This document shows positions 57,209-64,000 of a stretch of DNA of 64,000 bases, in pieces. The position numbers and the translations under genes are program-made. This stretch comes from JAOUGY01 sp963825585 (lineage in GTDB: Bacteria; Actinomycetota; Acidimicrobiia; Spongiisociales; ZC4RG35). The DNA lies in NCBI GenBank assembly GCA_963825585.1, contig CAWGTX010000002.1, positions 372,001 to 436,000 of the forward strand, given 5' to 3'. Within the stretch, counting starts at the first letter, position 1; each line of letters opens with the position of its first letter. The notes beneath the pieces were generated by a model, which made no database searches, was not told where the DNA came from, and saw only the letters and a program-made list of their open reading frames with translations.

Positions 57209-58494
57209 CAGCGGGCCCCCGACAGACCGGCGAATGCCGTGAAGGCACGGTCGACCCGCTCGAGCGTCTCGTCGACGTCGGCATGGGTGTGCGCCGCCGA
57301 CACGTACCAGATGCCTCGGCCTGTGACCCAAACGCCATGCTCGACGAGTACACGACTGAACTCGGCGTAACGCGCCAGGTCGAGGCTCTGGAGGCCGGCG
57401 TAGGAGTCCACCGGCCCCCGACCGAACGAGACGTGGAACGCCATGGGGACTCCCTGGACGTTCAGATTCAGGTCGTGCTCGTCGGCCAACGAGCGGAGCC
57501 CATCCTGCAGGCGTCCGCCGATCTCTTCGAGCCGGTCGTAGGGCGGATCCTCGGCGAGCACCCGGAGCGTTGCGGCGGTGGCCGCACACGCCATGACCGA
57601 GGCGTTGAACGTCCCGGAGTGGTTGACAACGGCAGTCCCGATGGGATCGAGGATCTCGGCCTTGCCGGCGAAGGCGGCGACCGGCCAGCCGCCGGCCATC
57701 GCTTTGCCGTAGGTGGCGAGGTCGGGTGTGACGCCGTAGCGCTGGCTGGCCCCGCCGAGCGCAACCCGGAAGCCCGCAATGACCTCGTCGAAGATGAGCA
57801 CGACACCGTGACGGTCACAGGCCGCCCGCACACCTTCCAGGTACCCCGGCGCCGGCTCGATCGAGCCGGCGTTCAGCATCACCGGCTCCATGATGACGGC
57901 GGCGATCTCGTCGGACCGGGAGTCGAGCATCGCCTCGACGGCGCTCAGATCGTTCCACGGAAGGGTGATCGAGTCCTCGAGCCGATCGGCGAGCTGTCCT
58001 TCACTCACCGGAACCGACTGGCCCTCGGGCCCCACGCCGGCGAGAACGTCGTCGAGCCATCCGTGGTAATGCCCGGCGAACCGCACGATCAGGCGCTTTC
58101 CGGTGTGCGCCCTCGCTGCCCGGAAGGCCGCCTGCACCGCCTCGGTCCCCGTCATGGCGAACCGGACCCGGTCGGCCCAACCGATGGCACCCAGCATGCG
58201 TTCGGCGGCTTCGATCTCCAGCTCGTGTTGGGCTCCGTAAACCATGCCCTTCCGGCAGGCTGCGTCCACCGCGTCGAGGACGGCATCGGGTGCGTGGCCG
58301 AGGAAGTTCGGGCCCTGGCCGAGGAGGTAGTCGACGTATTCGTTGCCGTCGACGTCGACGAGGCGCGCGCCTTTGGCGTGGCTGAGGAAGACCTGAGGAC
58401 CGGACAGGCGCACGTTGGAGTGCACGCCGCCGGGTGCCAGATCACGTGCTCGTTTCGAAAGCTCGCCGGATCGCGTGGTCGAGTAGTCCGTCAT
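57208..58494 (-). CDS. Glutamate-1-semialdehyde aminomutase-like class III aminotransferase
   Basis: 428 residues from ATG 58494. PLP site: FDEVIAGFRVALGG (Asp236 binds pyridine N) and ATYGKAMAGGWPVAAFAG (Lys264 Schiff base); MTGTEAVQAAFRAARAHTGK binds phosphate. The N-terminus LAPGGVHSNVRL is that of HemL. Paired with RidA among peptidase genes rather than with haem genes, it is more likely a catabolic amine or beta-amino-acid transaminase than the haem enzyme. Confidence 0.82.
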   Translation of the reverse strand: MTDYSTTRSGELSKRARDLAPGGVHSNVRLSGPQVFLSHAKGARLVDVDGNEYVDYLLGQGPNFLGHAPDAVLDAVDAACRKGMVYGAQHELEIEAAERMLGAIGWADRVRFAMTGTEAVQAAFRAARAHTGKRLIVRFAGHYHGWLDDVLAGVGPEGQSVPVSEGQLADRLEDSITLPWNDLSAVEAMLDSRSDEIAAVIMEPVMLNAGSIEPAPGYLEGVRAACDRHGVVLIFDEVIAGFRVALGGASQRYGVTPDLATYGKAMAGGWPVAAFAGKAEILDPIGTAVVNHSGTFNASVMACAATAATLRVLAEDPPYDRLEEIGGRLQDGLRSLADEHDLNLNVQGVPMAFHVSFGRGPVDSYAGLQSLDLARYAEFSRVLVEHGVWVTGRGIWYVSAAHTHADVDETLERVDRAFTAFAGLSGAR

Positions 58495-58589
58495 GAGATC
58501 CAATCTGTCCGGAATATTGAAGAGTATGTCACTATATGAACACGAGACGCAACCAGTAGGCCGACCAGGAAGTTCGGTTTTGACTACGA

Positions 58590-58610
58590 TTGTTCCATAT
58601 ATCGGAACAA
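58590..58610. promoter_or_regulatory. Perfect 7-bp inverted repeat in a divergent promoter
   Basis: TTGTTCC (58590-58596) and GGAACAA (58604-58610) flank a 7-bp AT-rich centre. It lies 10 bp before the D-aminoacylase start and about 100 bp from the aminotransferase start, in an AT-rich stretch. It has the geometry of an IclR or GntR dimer site. Confidence 0.55.
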
Positions 58611-58619
58611 AGGTTGGAT

Positions 58620-60200
58620 ATGTTCGATTTCGTCATCCGCAACGCCACCCTGGTCGACGGCACCGGTGACCCCGCCCGGACCGCCGACGTCGGGTTCACC
58701 GGTGAGCGGATCACTGCCGTCGGTGATCTTCCCGATGGGGTGGAGGCCCGATCCGAGATCGATGCCGCCGGCCGGGTTCTCGCACCTGGATTCGTCGACA
58801 TCCACACCCACTCCGACCTCAGCCTGGTGGCCGATGGGACCGGCGAGAGCAAACTCCTCCAGGGGGTGACGACCGAGGTCGTCGGCAACTGCTCCTTCGC
58901 CGCCTTCCCGATCGAGCCGAGCCGGCTCGACCTCCACGCCGATCACCTGGCTCGCGCCACCACCGCCATCACACCGTGGTGGACAGACCTCGATGGATAC
59001 GCCGACGCCCTCCACGAGCAGGGCCTGGCCATCAACGTCGCACCGCTGGCGGGTCACGGCACACTCCGGGTGGCCGCCATGGGCGTCGACCAGCGCCCGC
59101 CCACCGCCGACGAACTTGATCGCATGAAACGCGATCTGGCCGTCGCCCTCGACCAGGGGGCCTTCGGCATGAGCACCGGCCTCACACACGTACCCAGTGC
59201 GTACGGCGACTTCGACGAGGTGGCCGTGCTCGCCACCGTGCTGGCCGAGTACGGCGCCCTCTATGCAACCCACTCCCGTGTGAGCGGATCGGCCGAACGG
59301 GGATCGGTGGGCGAGGCCATCGACCTGGGTCGCCAGACCGGAGTCACCGTCGAGTTCAGCCATCTGGCAATCAACGATCCGAGCAGATGGGGCACCGGAG
59401 CGGAATTGGTCACCCTGTTCGACGAGGCGCGGGACGAGGGGATCGACATCTTCTTCGACGTGTACCCCTATCACGCCTCGTCTTCTTCGCTCACCCAGTA
59501 CCTGCCGCCGTGGGTGCAAGCGGGCGGCACCGAGGCCATGCGCACCAAGCTGGCAGACCCCCAGACCCGATCGCGCGCACTGGCCGACATGGAGGACGGC
59601 TGGTTCGGAGGCATCCCCTGGCTGTGGGATCGCTTCGTGATCAGCGACTCCTCCGACGGCTACGGCGTCGCCAAGTCGCTCGAAGAACTCTCGAACGACA
59701 CCGGGACCGAGCCCTATGAGCTGACACTCCAGCTGTGCGAACGCTACGGCAACCGCCTCCAGGTGGTCCTCTTCTATCGCACGGAGGAGGATGTCGAGAC
59801 GTTCCTCGCTCACCCGCTGGCCGTCGTGGGATCCGACGGGAACGCCATTCCCATCCACCAACCCGAGGCCCGACCACACCCCAGGAGTTTCGGAACATTC
59901 CCACGCGTCCTGGGCAGGTACACCCGAGAGCGGGGCGTGCTCGACCTGCCGGGCGCCGTCCGGAAGATGTCGGCCGAACCGGCCCGCCGGATGGGGCTGG
60001 CCGACCGAGGCGTGGTCACCGAAGGCGCCATCGCCGACCTCGTGCTGTTCGATCCGGCAACTGTGGCCGACACCACCGACTTCGGCCAACAACCGAGCGC
60101 ACCGATCGGGATCGACCTGGTGATCGTCGGCGGATCGGTGATGGTCGATCACGGGGCCATCTCAACCGACCGACCGGGTAGGGTCCTGCGCCGGAGTTGA
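58620..60200 (+). CDS. N-acyl-D-amino-acid deacylase family amidohydrolase, copy 2
   Basis: 526 residues from ATG 58620. An in-frame ATG 30 bp upstream lies inside the palindrome and is disfavoured. Same marks as copy 1: APGFVDIHTHSDLSLVADGT (HxH), VTTEVVGNCSFAAFPI (Cys), YATHSRVSGSAERGSVGEAI, VEFSHLAINDPSRWGTGAEL and LAVVGSDGNAIPIHQPEARP (Asp). The sequence is well diverged from copy 1, so the substrate may differ. Its stop is 3 bp from the end of the convergent GGT gene. Confidence 0.87.
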   Translation: MFDFVIRNATLVDGTGDPARTADVGFTGERITAVGDLPDGVEARSEIDAAGRVLAPGFVDIHTHSDLSLVADGTGESKLLQGVTTEVVGNCSFAAFPIEPSRLDLHADHLARATTAITPWWTDLDGYADALHEQGLAINVAPLAGHGTLRVAAMGVDQRPPTADELDRMKRDLAVALDQGAFGMSTGLTHVPSAYGDFDEVAVLATVLAEYGALYATHSRVSGSAERGSVGEAIDLGRQTGVTVEFSHLAINDPSRWGTGAELVTLFDEARDEGIDIFFDVYPYHASSSSLTQYLPPWVQAGGTEAMRTKLADPQTRSRALADMEDGWFGGIPWLWDRFVISDSSDGYGVAKSLEELSNDTGTEPYELTLQLCERYGNRLQVVLFYRTEEDVETFLAHPLAVVGSDGNAIPIHQPEARPHPRSFGTFPRVLGRYTRERGVLDLPGAVRKMSAEPARRMGLADRGVVTEGAIADLVLFDPATVADTTDFGQQPSAPIGIDLVIVGGSVMVDHGAISTDRPGRVLRRS

Positions 60201-60203
60201 GGA

Positions 60204-61811
60204 TCAACGGACGATCGCAACCGAGCCGCTGAGCCGGCGCGGATCGGATCCGCCCCGGAACCGTCCCCCTTCTCTGAGCGCCATCTGCACGCTGGCGAAG
60301 GCCGGGTCGTAGTTGTGCAGCGAATGGACCACTTCCATGCCGCGCGACCGGAGCTGGTCGACCGTGCGCCGCGGCACCCGGAGCTCGCAGTACACGGGGG
60401 TGCCTTCGCTGTGAAGGCGAGGTGCCGACACCGCCTCGACCGGCGACATCCCGAAGTCGATCACGTTGCTGATCGCCTGGGACACCGCCGAGCTGATCGA
60501 CCATCCCCCCGGCGCTCCCACCACCATCCACGGCTCGCCGTGACGGAGGATCACGGTGGGCGACACGGCACTGGCGCGGGCCTTCCCGGGCACATACGAG
60601 TTGGGCCGGCCGGGTACCGGATCCATCAGGCTGACACCGTCGTTCCAGGTGAACCCCGTGCCCGGCACCACCACCCCTGAGCAGGTGGTCAACGTGTGGG
60701 TGATGGACGCGGAGTTCCCCAGCTCATCCATCACCGACAGGTGTGTCGTGAAACCTGGCATGTTGAGCGCCCGCCGGTCCGGTAGCTCCCGACGCCTGAT
60801 GCGCGCCGCGATCTGTTCGGCGTGCTCTTCCGAGAGCAACTGCTCGATCGGCACCGGGGTGAAGACAGGATCGGTGTGGTGGTGTCCACGGGTCACACCC
60901 ACCCAGGACAGGGCTGCGCCGACGATGTAGGCATGGTCGGGAGATCCGTGATCGAGTGCGGCCAGATCGAACTGTCCGAGGATGTTGAGGATCTGCAACG
61001 TGAGCAGACCACCACCTGGGGCCGCCGAGCACGCCACCTCGAACCCCCGATAGGTGGTGGTGAGCGGCGCCTCGATCACCGGCGCGTACTCCCGGAGATC
61101 CTCCCCGGTCACGAAGGCGCCGTTGGCCTCGAAGTCCGAGATGATGATGTCGGCGATCCCGCCCCGGTAGAAGTCCTCGAACCCGGACGCGGCGAGTGTC
61201 TCGAGGGTTCGCGCCTGGTCCTCGTTCGAGTAGAACTCGCCGGTCTTCTTCAGGTCACCGTCGGCATTGTGGAACAGCGCACGGGCGGCGGGAGTCGCCG
61301 CATAGGAGTCGCGGGGGTGCGGGAGCCCGGGAAGCCCCGGTTGGTGACCCCGATTGGTGACGTACTCGGGCATCGGGAAACCCGTTCTGCTGAGCTCGAT
61401 GGCGGGTGCCAGCAGTTCGGCCAATGGCCGGGTGCCGTGGCTGCGGTGGATCGAGTCGAACCCGGCGACCGTTCCCGGCGTCATGATCGAGCGGTACCCG
61501 ATCATGTTTCGCCGATCGGCGAACAAAGCGAACCGCCAGATGTCGGTGTAGCCCTCGATGTCGTCGACCCACATGTCCGGCGACATGAGCGAGCCGATGC
61601 GGGGCCAGAACCCAACGTGCTCCATGCCGCGCTCATCCGCCACATACAGCGTGGCTGCGCCCCATCCTCCGAGACCGCACATGAACGGATCGACCACCAT
61701 CTGAACGAAGCCGGCGGCGATGGCGGCATCGAACGCCGTCCCCCCGGACTCGAGGACCGCGGCGCCGGTTTCCACCGCGGCCGGTTGTGGGGCCACCACG
61801 ACACCTTGCAA
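60204..61811 (-). CDS. ggt: Gamma-glutamyltransferase
   Basis: 535 residues read from TTG 61811, which has a perfect AGGAGG 5 bp upstream and gives the family start MQGVVVAPQPAAVETGAAVL; a GTG at 61841 lacks a site. The precursor cleaves itself before the catalytic Thr in MPGFTTHLSVMDELGNSASI, giving two subunits. GGWGAATLYVADERG and CSAAPGGGLLTLQILNILG bind gamma-glutamyl. No signal peptide is seen, so it is probably cytosolic, which suggests hydrolysis of imported gamma-glutamyl compounds. Confidence 0.88.
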   Translation of the reverse strand: MQGVVVAPQPAAVETGAAVLESGGTAFDAAIAAGFVQMVVDPFMCGLGGWGAATLYVADERGMEHVGFWPRIGSLMSPDMWVDDIEGYTDIWRFALFADRRNMIGYRSIMTPGTVAGFDSIHRSHGTRPLAELLAPAIELSRTGFPMPEYVTNRGHQPGLPGLPHPRDSYAATPAARALFHNADGDLKKTGEFYSNEDQARTLETLAASGFEDFYRGGIADIIISDFEANGAFVTGEDLREYAPVIEAPLTTTYRGFEVACSAAPGGGLLTLQILNILGQFDLAALDHGSPDHAYIVGAALSWVGVTRGHHHTDPVFTPVPIEQLLSEEHAEQIAARIRRRELPDRRALNMPGFTTHLSVMDELGNSASITHTLTTCSGVVVPGTGFTWNDGVSLMDPVPGRPNSYVPGKARASAVSPTVILRHGEPWMVVGAPGGWSISSAVSQAISNVIDFGMSPVEAVSAPRLHSEGTPVYCELRVPRRTVDQLRSRGMEVVHSLHNYDPAFASVQMALREGGRFRGGSDPRRLSGSVAIVR

Positions 61812-61842
61812 CAGAGCCTCCTGAGACCTGGGACTTTGCACG

Positions 61843-61866
61843 ATAACGGATACGGATTCTCGTTAT
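61843..61866. promoter_or_regulatory. Inverted repeat between ggt and M81 copy 3
   Basis: ATAACG (61843-61848) and CGTTAT (61861-61866) are perfect complements across 12 bp. The element sits in the 92-bp gap between the two divergent start codons and could be bound by one regulator controlling both. Confidence 0.45.
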
Positions 61867-61903
61867 GCTGCCTGACGTCCACGGACCCTCGGAAGGCGGA
61901 TGT

Positions 61904-63373
61904 ATGGAACGGATCCTCGTTGCGCTCATGAGACAGGAGAGCCACAGCTTCGTTCCGGGCAGGACGACGCTTGCGGACTTCGAGCTCACCCGGATCTCAT
62001 CCGGAGCAGACGTGCTGGTGAGGGCGGGGAACCGGGAAGTCGATGGGTATCTCGACGCTGCGGAGGAGCACGGGGTCGAGCTGGTGCCCGTCATCGATGC
62101 CATGGCGCTGTCGGGTCCACCGCTCGACGACTCCACCTTCGAGCGTCTCGCCTCGGCCATCTGCGATGGCGTCCGAACCCACCTCGATGACATCGACGGG
62201 GTGATGCTCGGTCTCCACGGAGCGATGCTCACCGAGAGCATCGACGACGCCGAGGGTGAACTCCTCGCCAGGGTCCGCGCCATCGTCGGTGCGGACATGC
62301 CCATCGCCGCCACCTTCGACCTGCACACGCACATGACCGCTCGCATGGCCGCCAACGCCGACATCGTGGTCGGGTACCAGACCTGCCCGCATGTCGATCT
62401 CCGCCGGACCGGTCGAGCTGCGATGGACATCCTCATCCGGACCATCCGGGGAGAGGTCCGCCCCCACGTCTCGATGAGGAAGATCCCGATGATGACCTCA
62501 TCGGAGACCCACGACGATCGTCTGTTCCCGAATCGGGAAGTCATCGGTTCGCTCCACGCCGCCGAGGCCGACCCCCGCGTCCTGGCGGCCACTGCCTTCT
62601 GCACCCAACCGTGGCTCGACGTCGAGGAACTGGGCTGGTCGATCGTGATCGTCACCGACGACGCCGCCGATCTGGGAGCGTCGACGGCGGACGCGATCGC
62701 CCGGACGGCCTGGGACCTCCGCCACGAGTACCTGGTGCACAAGACCGACGTCGATGACGCCATCGACACCGCCCTGGCGGGCGTGGGCGTGTTCGCCATG
62801 TCCGAGGGGGCAGACAGCACCACCGCCGGCGGCATGGGAGACGGCAATCTGCTCCTGAAGGCGCTCCTCCGCCGCCGGGTGGATGTGCCGAGCCTCGTCA
62901 TGGTCTGCGATCCGCAGGCGGTGAGGGCATGTGTGGAAGCCGGCCTCGGTGCGACGGTCACCACACCGGTGGGAGGTGGGGCCAACCCGGCCTTCTACTC
63001 ACCGGTCGAAGTGACCGGCACGGTGAGGACACTCACCGACGGAAGGTACATCAACGAGTACGGGGGTATCCGGCCGGTCGACATGGGCCCGACCGCCGTG
63101 CTCCAGTCGGGCTCGATATCGATCATGCTCACGACACACCGGCCGCCCATGGTCGACTACCACGCCTATCTCAGCGTCGGTCGCGATCCACGTCTCATGC
63201 GGATCGTGTCACCAAAGTCGGCGGGTGCTTACCGCGAGTACTACGAGCCCATCGCCACCTGCATCGACATCGACGTACCCGGTCCGGCGGGCAGCGACCT
63301 GCCGGCCCTTCCCTACACCCGCATCCCCCGACCGCTGTGGCCGTGGGATCCCGACCTCGCAGAACCGTGGTGA
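61904..63373 (+). CDS. M81-family metallopeptidase (MlrC-like), copy 3
   Basis: 489 residues from ATG 61904 (GGAAGGCGG upstream). Metal ligands: ALMRQESHSFVPGRTTLADF (Glu), MPIAATFDLHTHMTARMAAN (Asp/His) and GYQTCPHVDLRRTGRAA (His). TQPWLDVEELGWSIVIVT and EGADSTTAGGMGDGNLLLKA match the C-terminal DUF1485-type domain. It differs clearly from copies 1 and 2 (DLHTHMT instead of SLDHHAN; PHVDLRR instead of PHDPFDT), so another specificity is expected. It converges on the ABC permease gene. Confidence 0.87.
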   Translation: MERILVALMRQESHSFVPGRTTLADFELTRISSGADVLVRAGNREVDGYLDAAEEHGVELVPVIDAMALSGPPLDDSTFERLASAICDGVRTHLDDIDGVMLGLHGAMLTESIDDAEGELLARVRAIVGADMPIAATFDLHTHMTARMAANADIVVGYQTCPHVDLRRTGRAAMDILIRTIRGEVRPHVSMRKIPMMTSSETHDDRLFPNREVIGSLHAAEADPRVLAATAFCTQPWLDVEELGWSIVIVTDDAADLGASTADAIARTAWDLRHEYLVHKTDVDDAIDTALAGVGVFAMSEGADSTTAGGMGDGNLLLKALLRRRVDVPSLVMVCDPQAVRACVEAGLGATVTTPVGGGANPAFYSPVEVTGTVRTLTDGRYINEYGGIRPVDMGPTAVLQSGSISIMLTTHRPPMVDYHAYLSVGRDPRLMRIVSPKSAGAYREYYEPIATCIDIDVPGPAGSDLPALPYTRIPRPLWPWDPDLAEPW

Positions 63374-63385
63374 CGCCACGCCGGC

Positions 63386-64000
63386 TCAGGCGTATTCGAT
63401 CCTCGGATCGAGATAGGCGTAGATGACGTCGACGATCACGTTGACCACCACATAGAGCACCAGGACCACGAGGATCGTGCCCTGGATGAGCGGGTAGTCA
63501 CGGGTTCCCAGGGCCTGGATGAGCAGCCGTCCCAGACCCGGGTAGGTGAACACCGCCTCGGTCACCACGGCCCCGCCGATGAAGGCGCCGGTCTGGAGCC
63601 CGACCACGGTGACGAAGGGGAGCATCGCGTTGCGGAGCACATGTCGGGTGATCACGAGACCCTGGCGCACGCCCTTCGACCGCGCCGTTCTCACGTAGTC
63701 CTGCCCGAGTTCACCCAGCAGCGAGGCCCGCAGGAATCGAACGAAGATCCCCGACGTGTACAGCCCCAACGCCAGCGCCGGGAGCACCAGCATCCGGGCC
63801 GCCTCCAACGGCTGGTCGAAGACCGACACGTAGTCCGATGCCGCCGGGAGCACACCGAGCCGAACCGAGAAGAACAGGATGAACAGAATTCCCAGCCAGA
63901 ACGTGGGGACTCCCAGTACCAGGGCCGCATACCCGCTGATGGCCCGGTCGGCAGCCGAACCGGGCCATCGGGCCGTGATGACCGCCATCGGCACCGAGAT
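63386..64000 (-). CDS. DppB/OppB-type peptide ABC transporter permease, C-terminal part
   Basis: The visible 204 residues run to the C-terminus; the N-terminus is beyond the right edge. Membrane segments are clear (ISGYAALVLGVPTFWLGILF, LVLPALALGLYTSGIFVRFL). The EAA-loop is YVRTARSKGVRQGLVITRHV, where the ATPase docks, followed by GGAVVTEAVFTYPGLGRLLI and the end VDVIYAYLDPRIEYA. It imports dipeptides, oligopeptides or related compounds with partners that should lie to the right. It supports a peptide-use role for this end of the window. Confidence 0.9.
   Translation of the reverse strand: MSVPMAVITARWPGSAADRAISGYAALVLGVPTFWLGILFILFFSVRLGVLPAASDYVSVFDQPLEAARMLVLPALALGLYTSGIFVRFLRASLLGELGQDYVRTARSKGVRQGLVITRHVLRNAMLPFVTVVGLQTGAFIGGAVVTEAVFTYPGLGRLLIQALGTRDYPLIQGTILVVLVLYVVVNVIVDVIYAYLDPRIEYA

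Noticed and set aside
57208..58494. Haem biosynthesis enzyme HemL
   Set aside because: Fold and PLP site match, but the gene is coupled to ridA in a catabolic region with no haem genes nearby.
58584..60152. 520-codon minus-strand frame opposite D-aminoacylase copy 2
   Set aside because: No recognisable motif; the plus strand carries all D-aminoacylase metal ligands.
41846..63373. A complete microcystin degradation cluster
   Set aside because: Only MlrC-type proteins are present; no MlrA protease or MlrB is seen, and most M81 proteins have other substrates.

Overview
The window is GC-rich, densely coded DNA with actinobacterial codon bias. Both secreted proteins carry three S-layer-like repeats of the form ITRGCNPPDNT...FCPD...VTRGQMAAFL, a style I associate with Acidimicrobiia (Ilumatobacter-like lineages). 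No rRNA, tRNA, CRISPR array or transposase was found, so the taxonomic guess rests on these features alone.

Layout. 0-2.5 kb: a partial flavin monooxygenase, a hydrolase/ArsR pair, a PIN toxin-antitoxin pair and decayed DinB and HEPN fragments. 2.6-4.6 kb: a three-gene type VII secreted toxin unit (EspC-like protein, toxin with an RNase A-like C-terminus, candidate immunity protein), with genes overlapping by 4 bp. 4.7-6.0 kb: a DUF4143 ATPase behind four 23-bp direct repeats. 6.2-12.5 kb: a SNF2 helicase/SWIM pair and a SEC-C protein. 12.5-16.4 kb: two frameshifted VapC toxins, a frameshifted S-layer-repeat protein and a chimeric SARP/VapB pseudogene. 16.4-24.8 kb: three large regulators, one of which appears to be a membrane-spanning SARP-STAND-BMP receptor. 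25-33.2 kb: remnants (sugar-binding protein, NYN protein, MNT/HEPN) followed by a PLD-helicase-DUF3427 protein and an SMC-like ATPase coupled to a small alpha-helical protein. This looks like a defence island, and the last pair is the best candidate for an undescribed system. 33.4-35.3 kb: a secreted trypsin-like protease with S-layer-like repeats.

35.6-64 kb is a catabolic region. One block (FadR regulator, MaoC hydratase, CaiB CoA-transferase, CitE lyase) has the enzyme classes of the itaconate/citramalate route to acetyl-CoA and pyruvate. The rest combines three M81 (MlrC-like) metallopeptidases, two D-aminoacylases, a gamma-glutamyltransferase, an imidazolonepropionase-like amidohydrolase, a dipeptide-type ABC permease and two MFS carriers (peptide or amino-acid derivatives) with an enolase-superfamily enzyme, a FAH-family hydrolase, mannonate dehydratase and SDRs (sugar acids). 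Two IclR regulators and one GntR regulator are divergently placed, with inverted repeats in several promoter gaps.

At least ten genes are split by single-base frameshifts, mostly in or next to short runs of identical bases, while other genes carry genuine nonsense codons or truncations. The first class may be consensus error in the assembly; the second is real decay. They are kept apart below.
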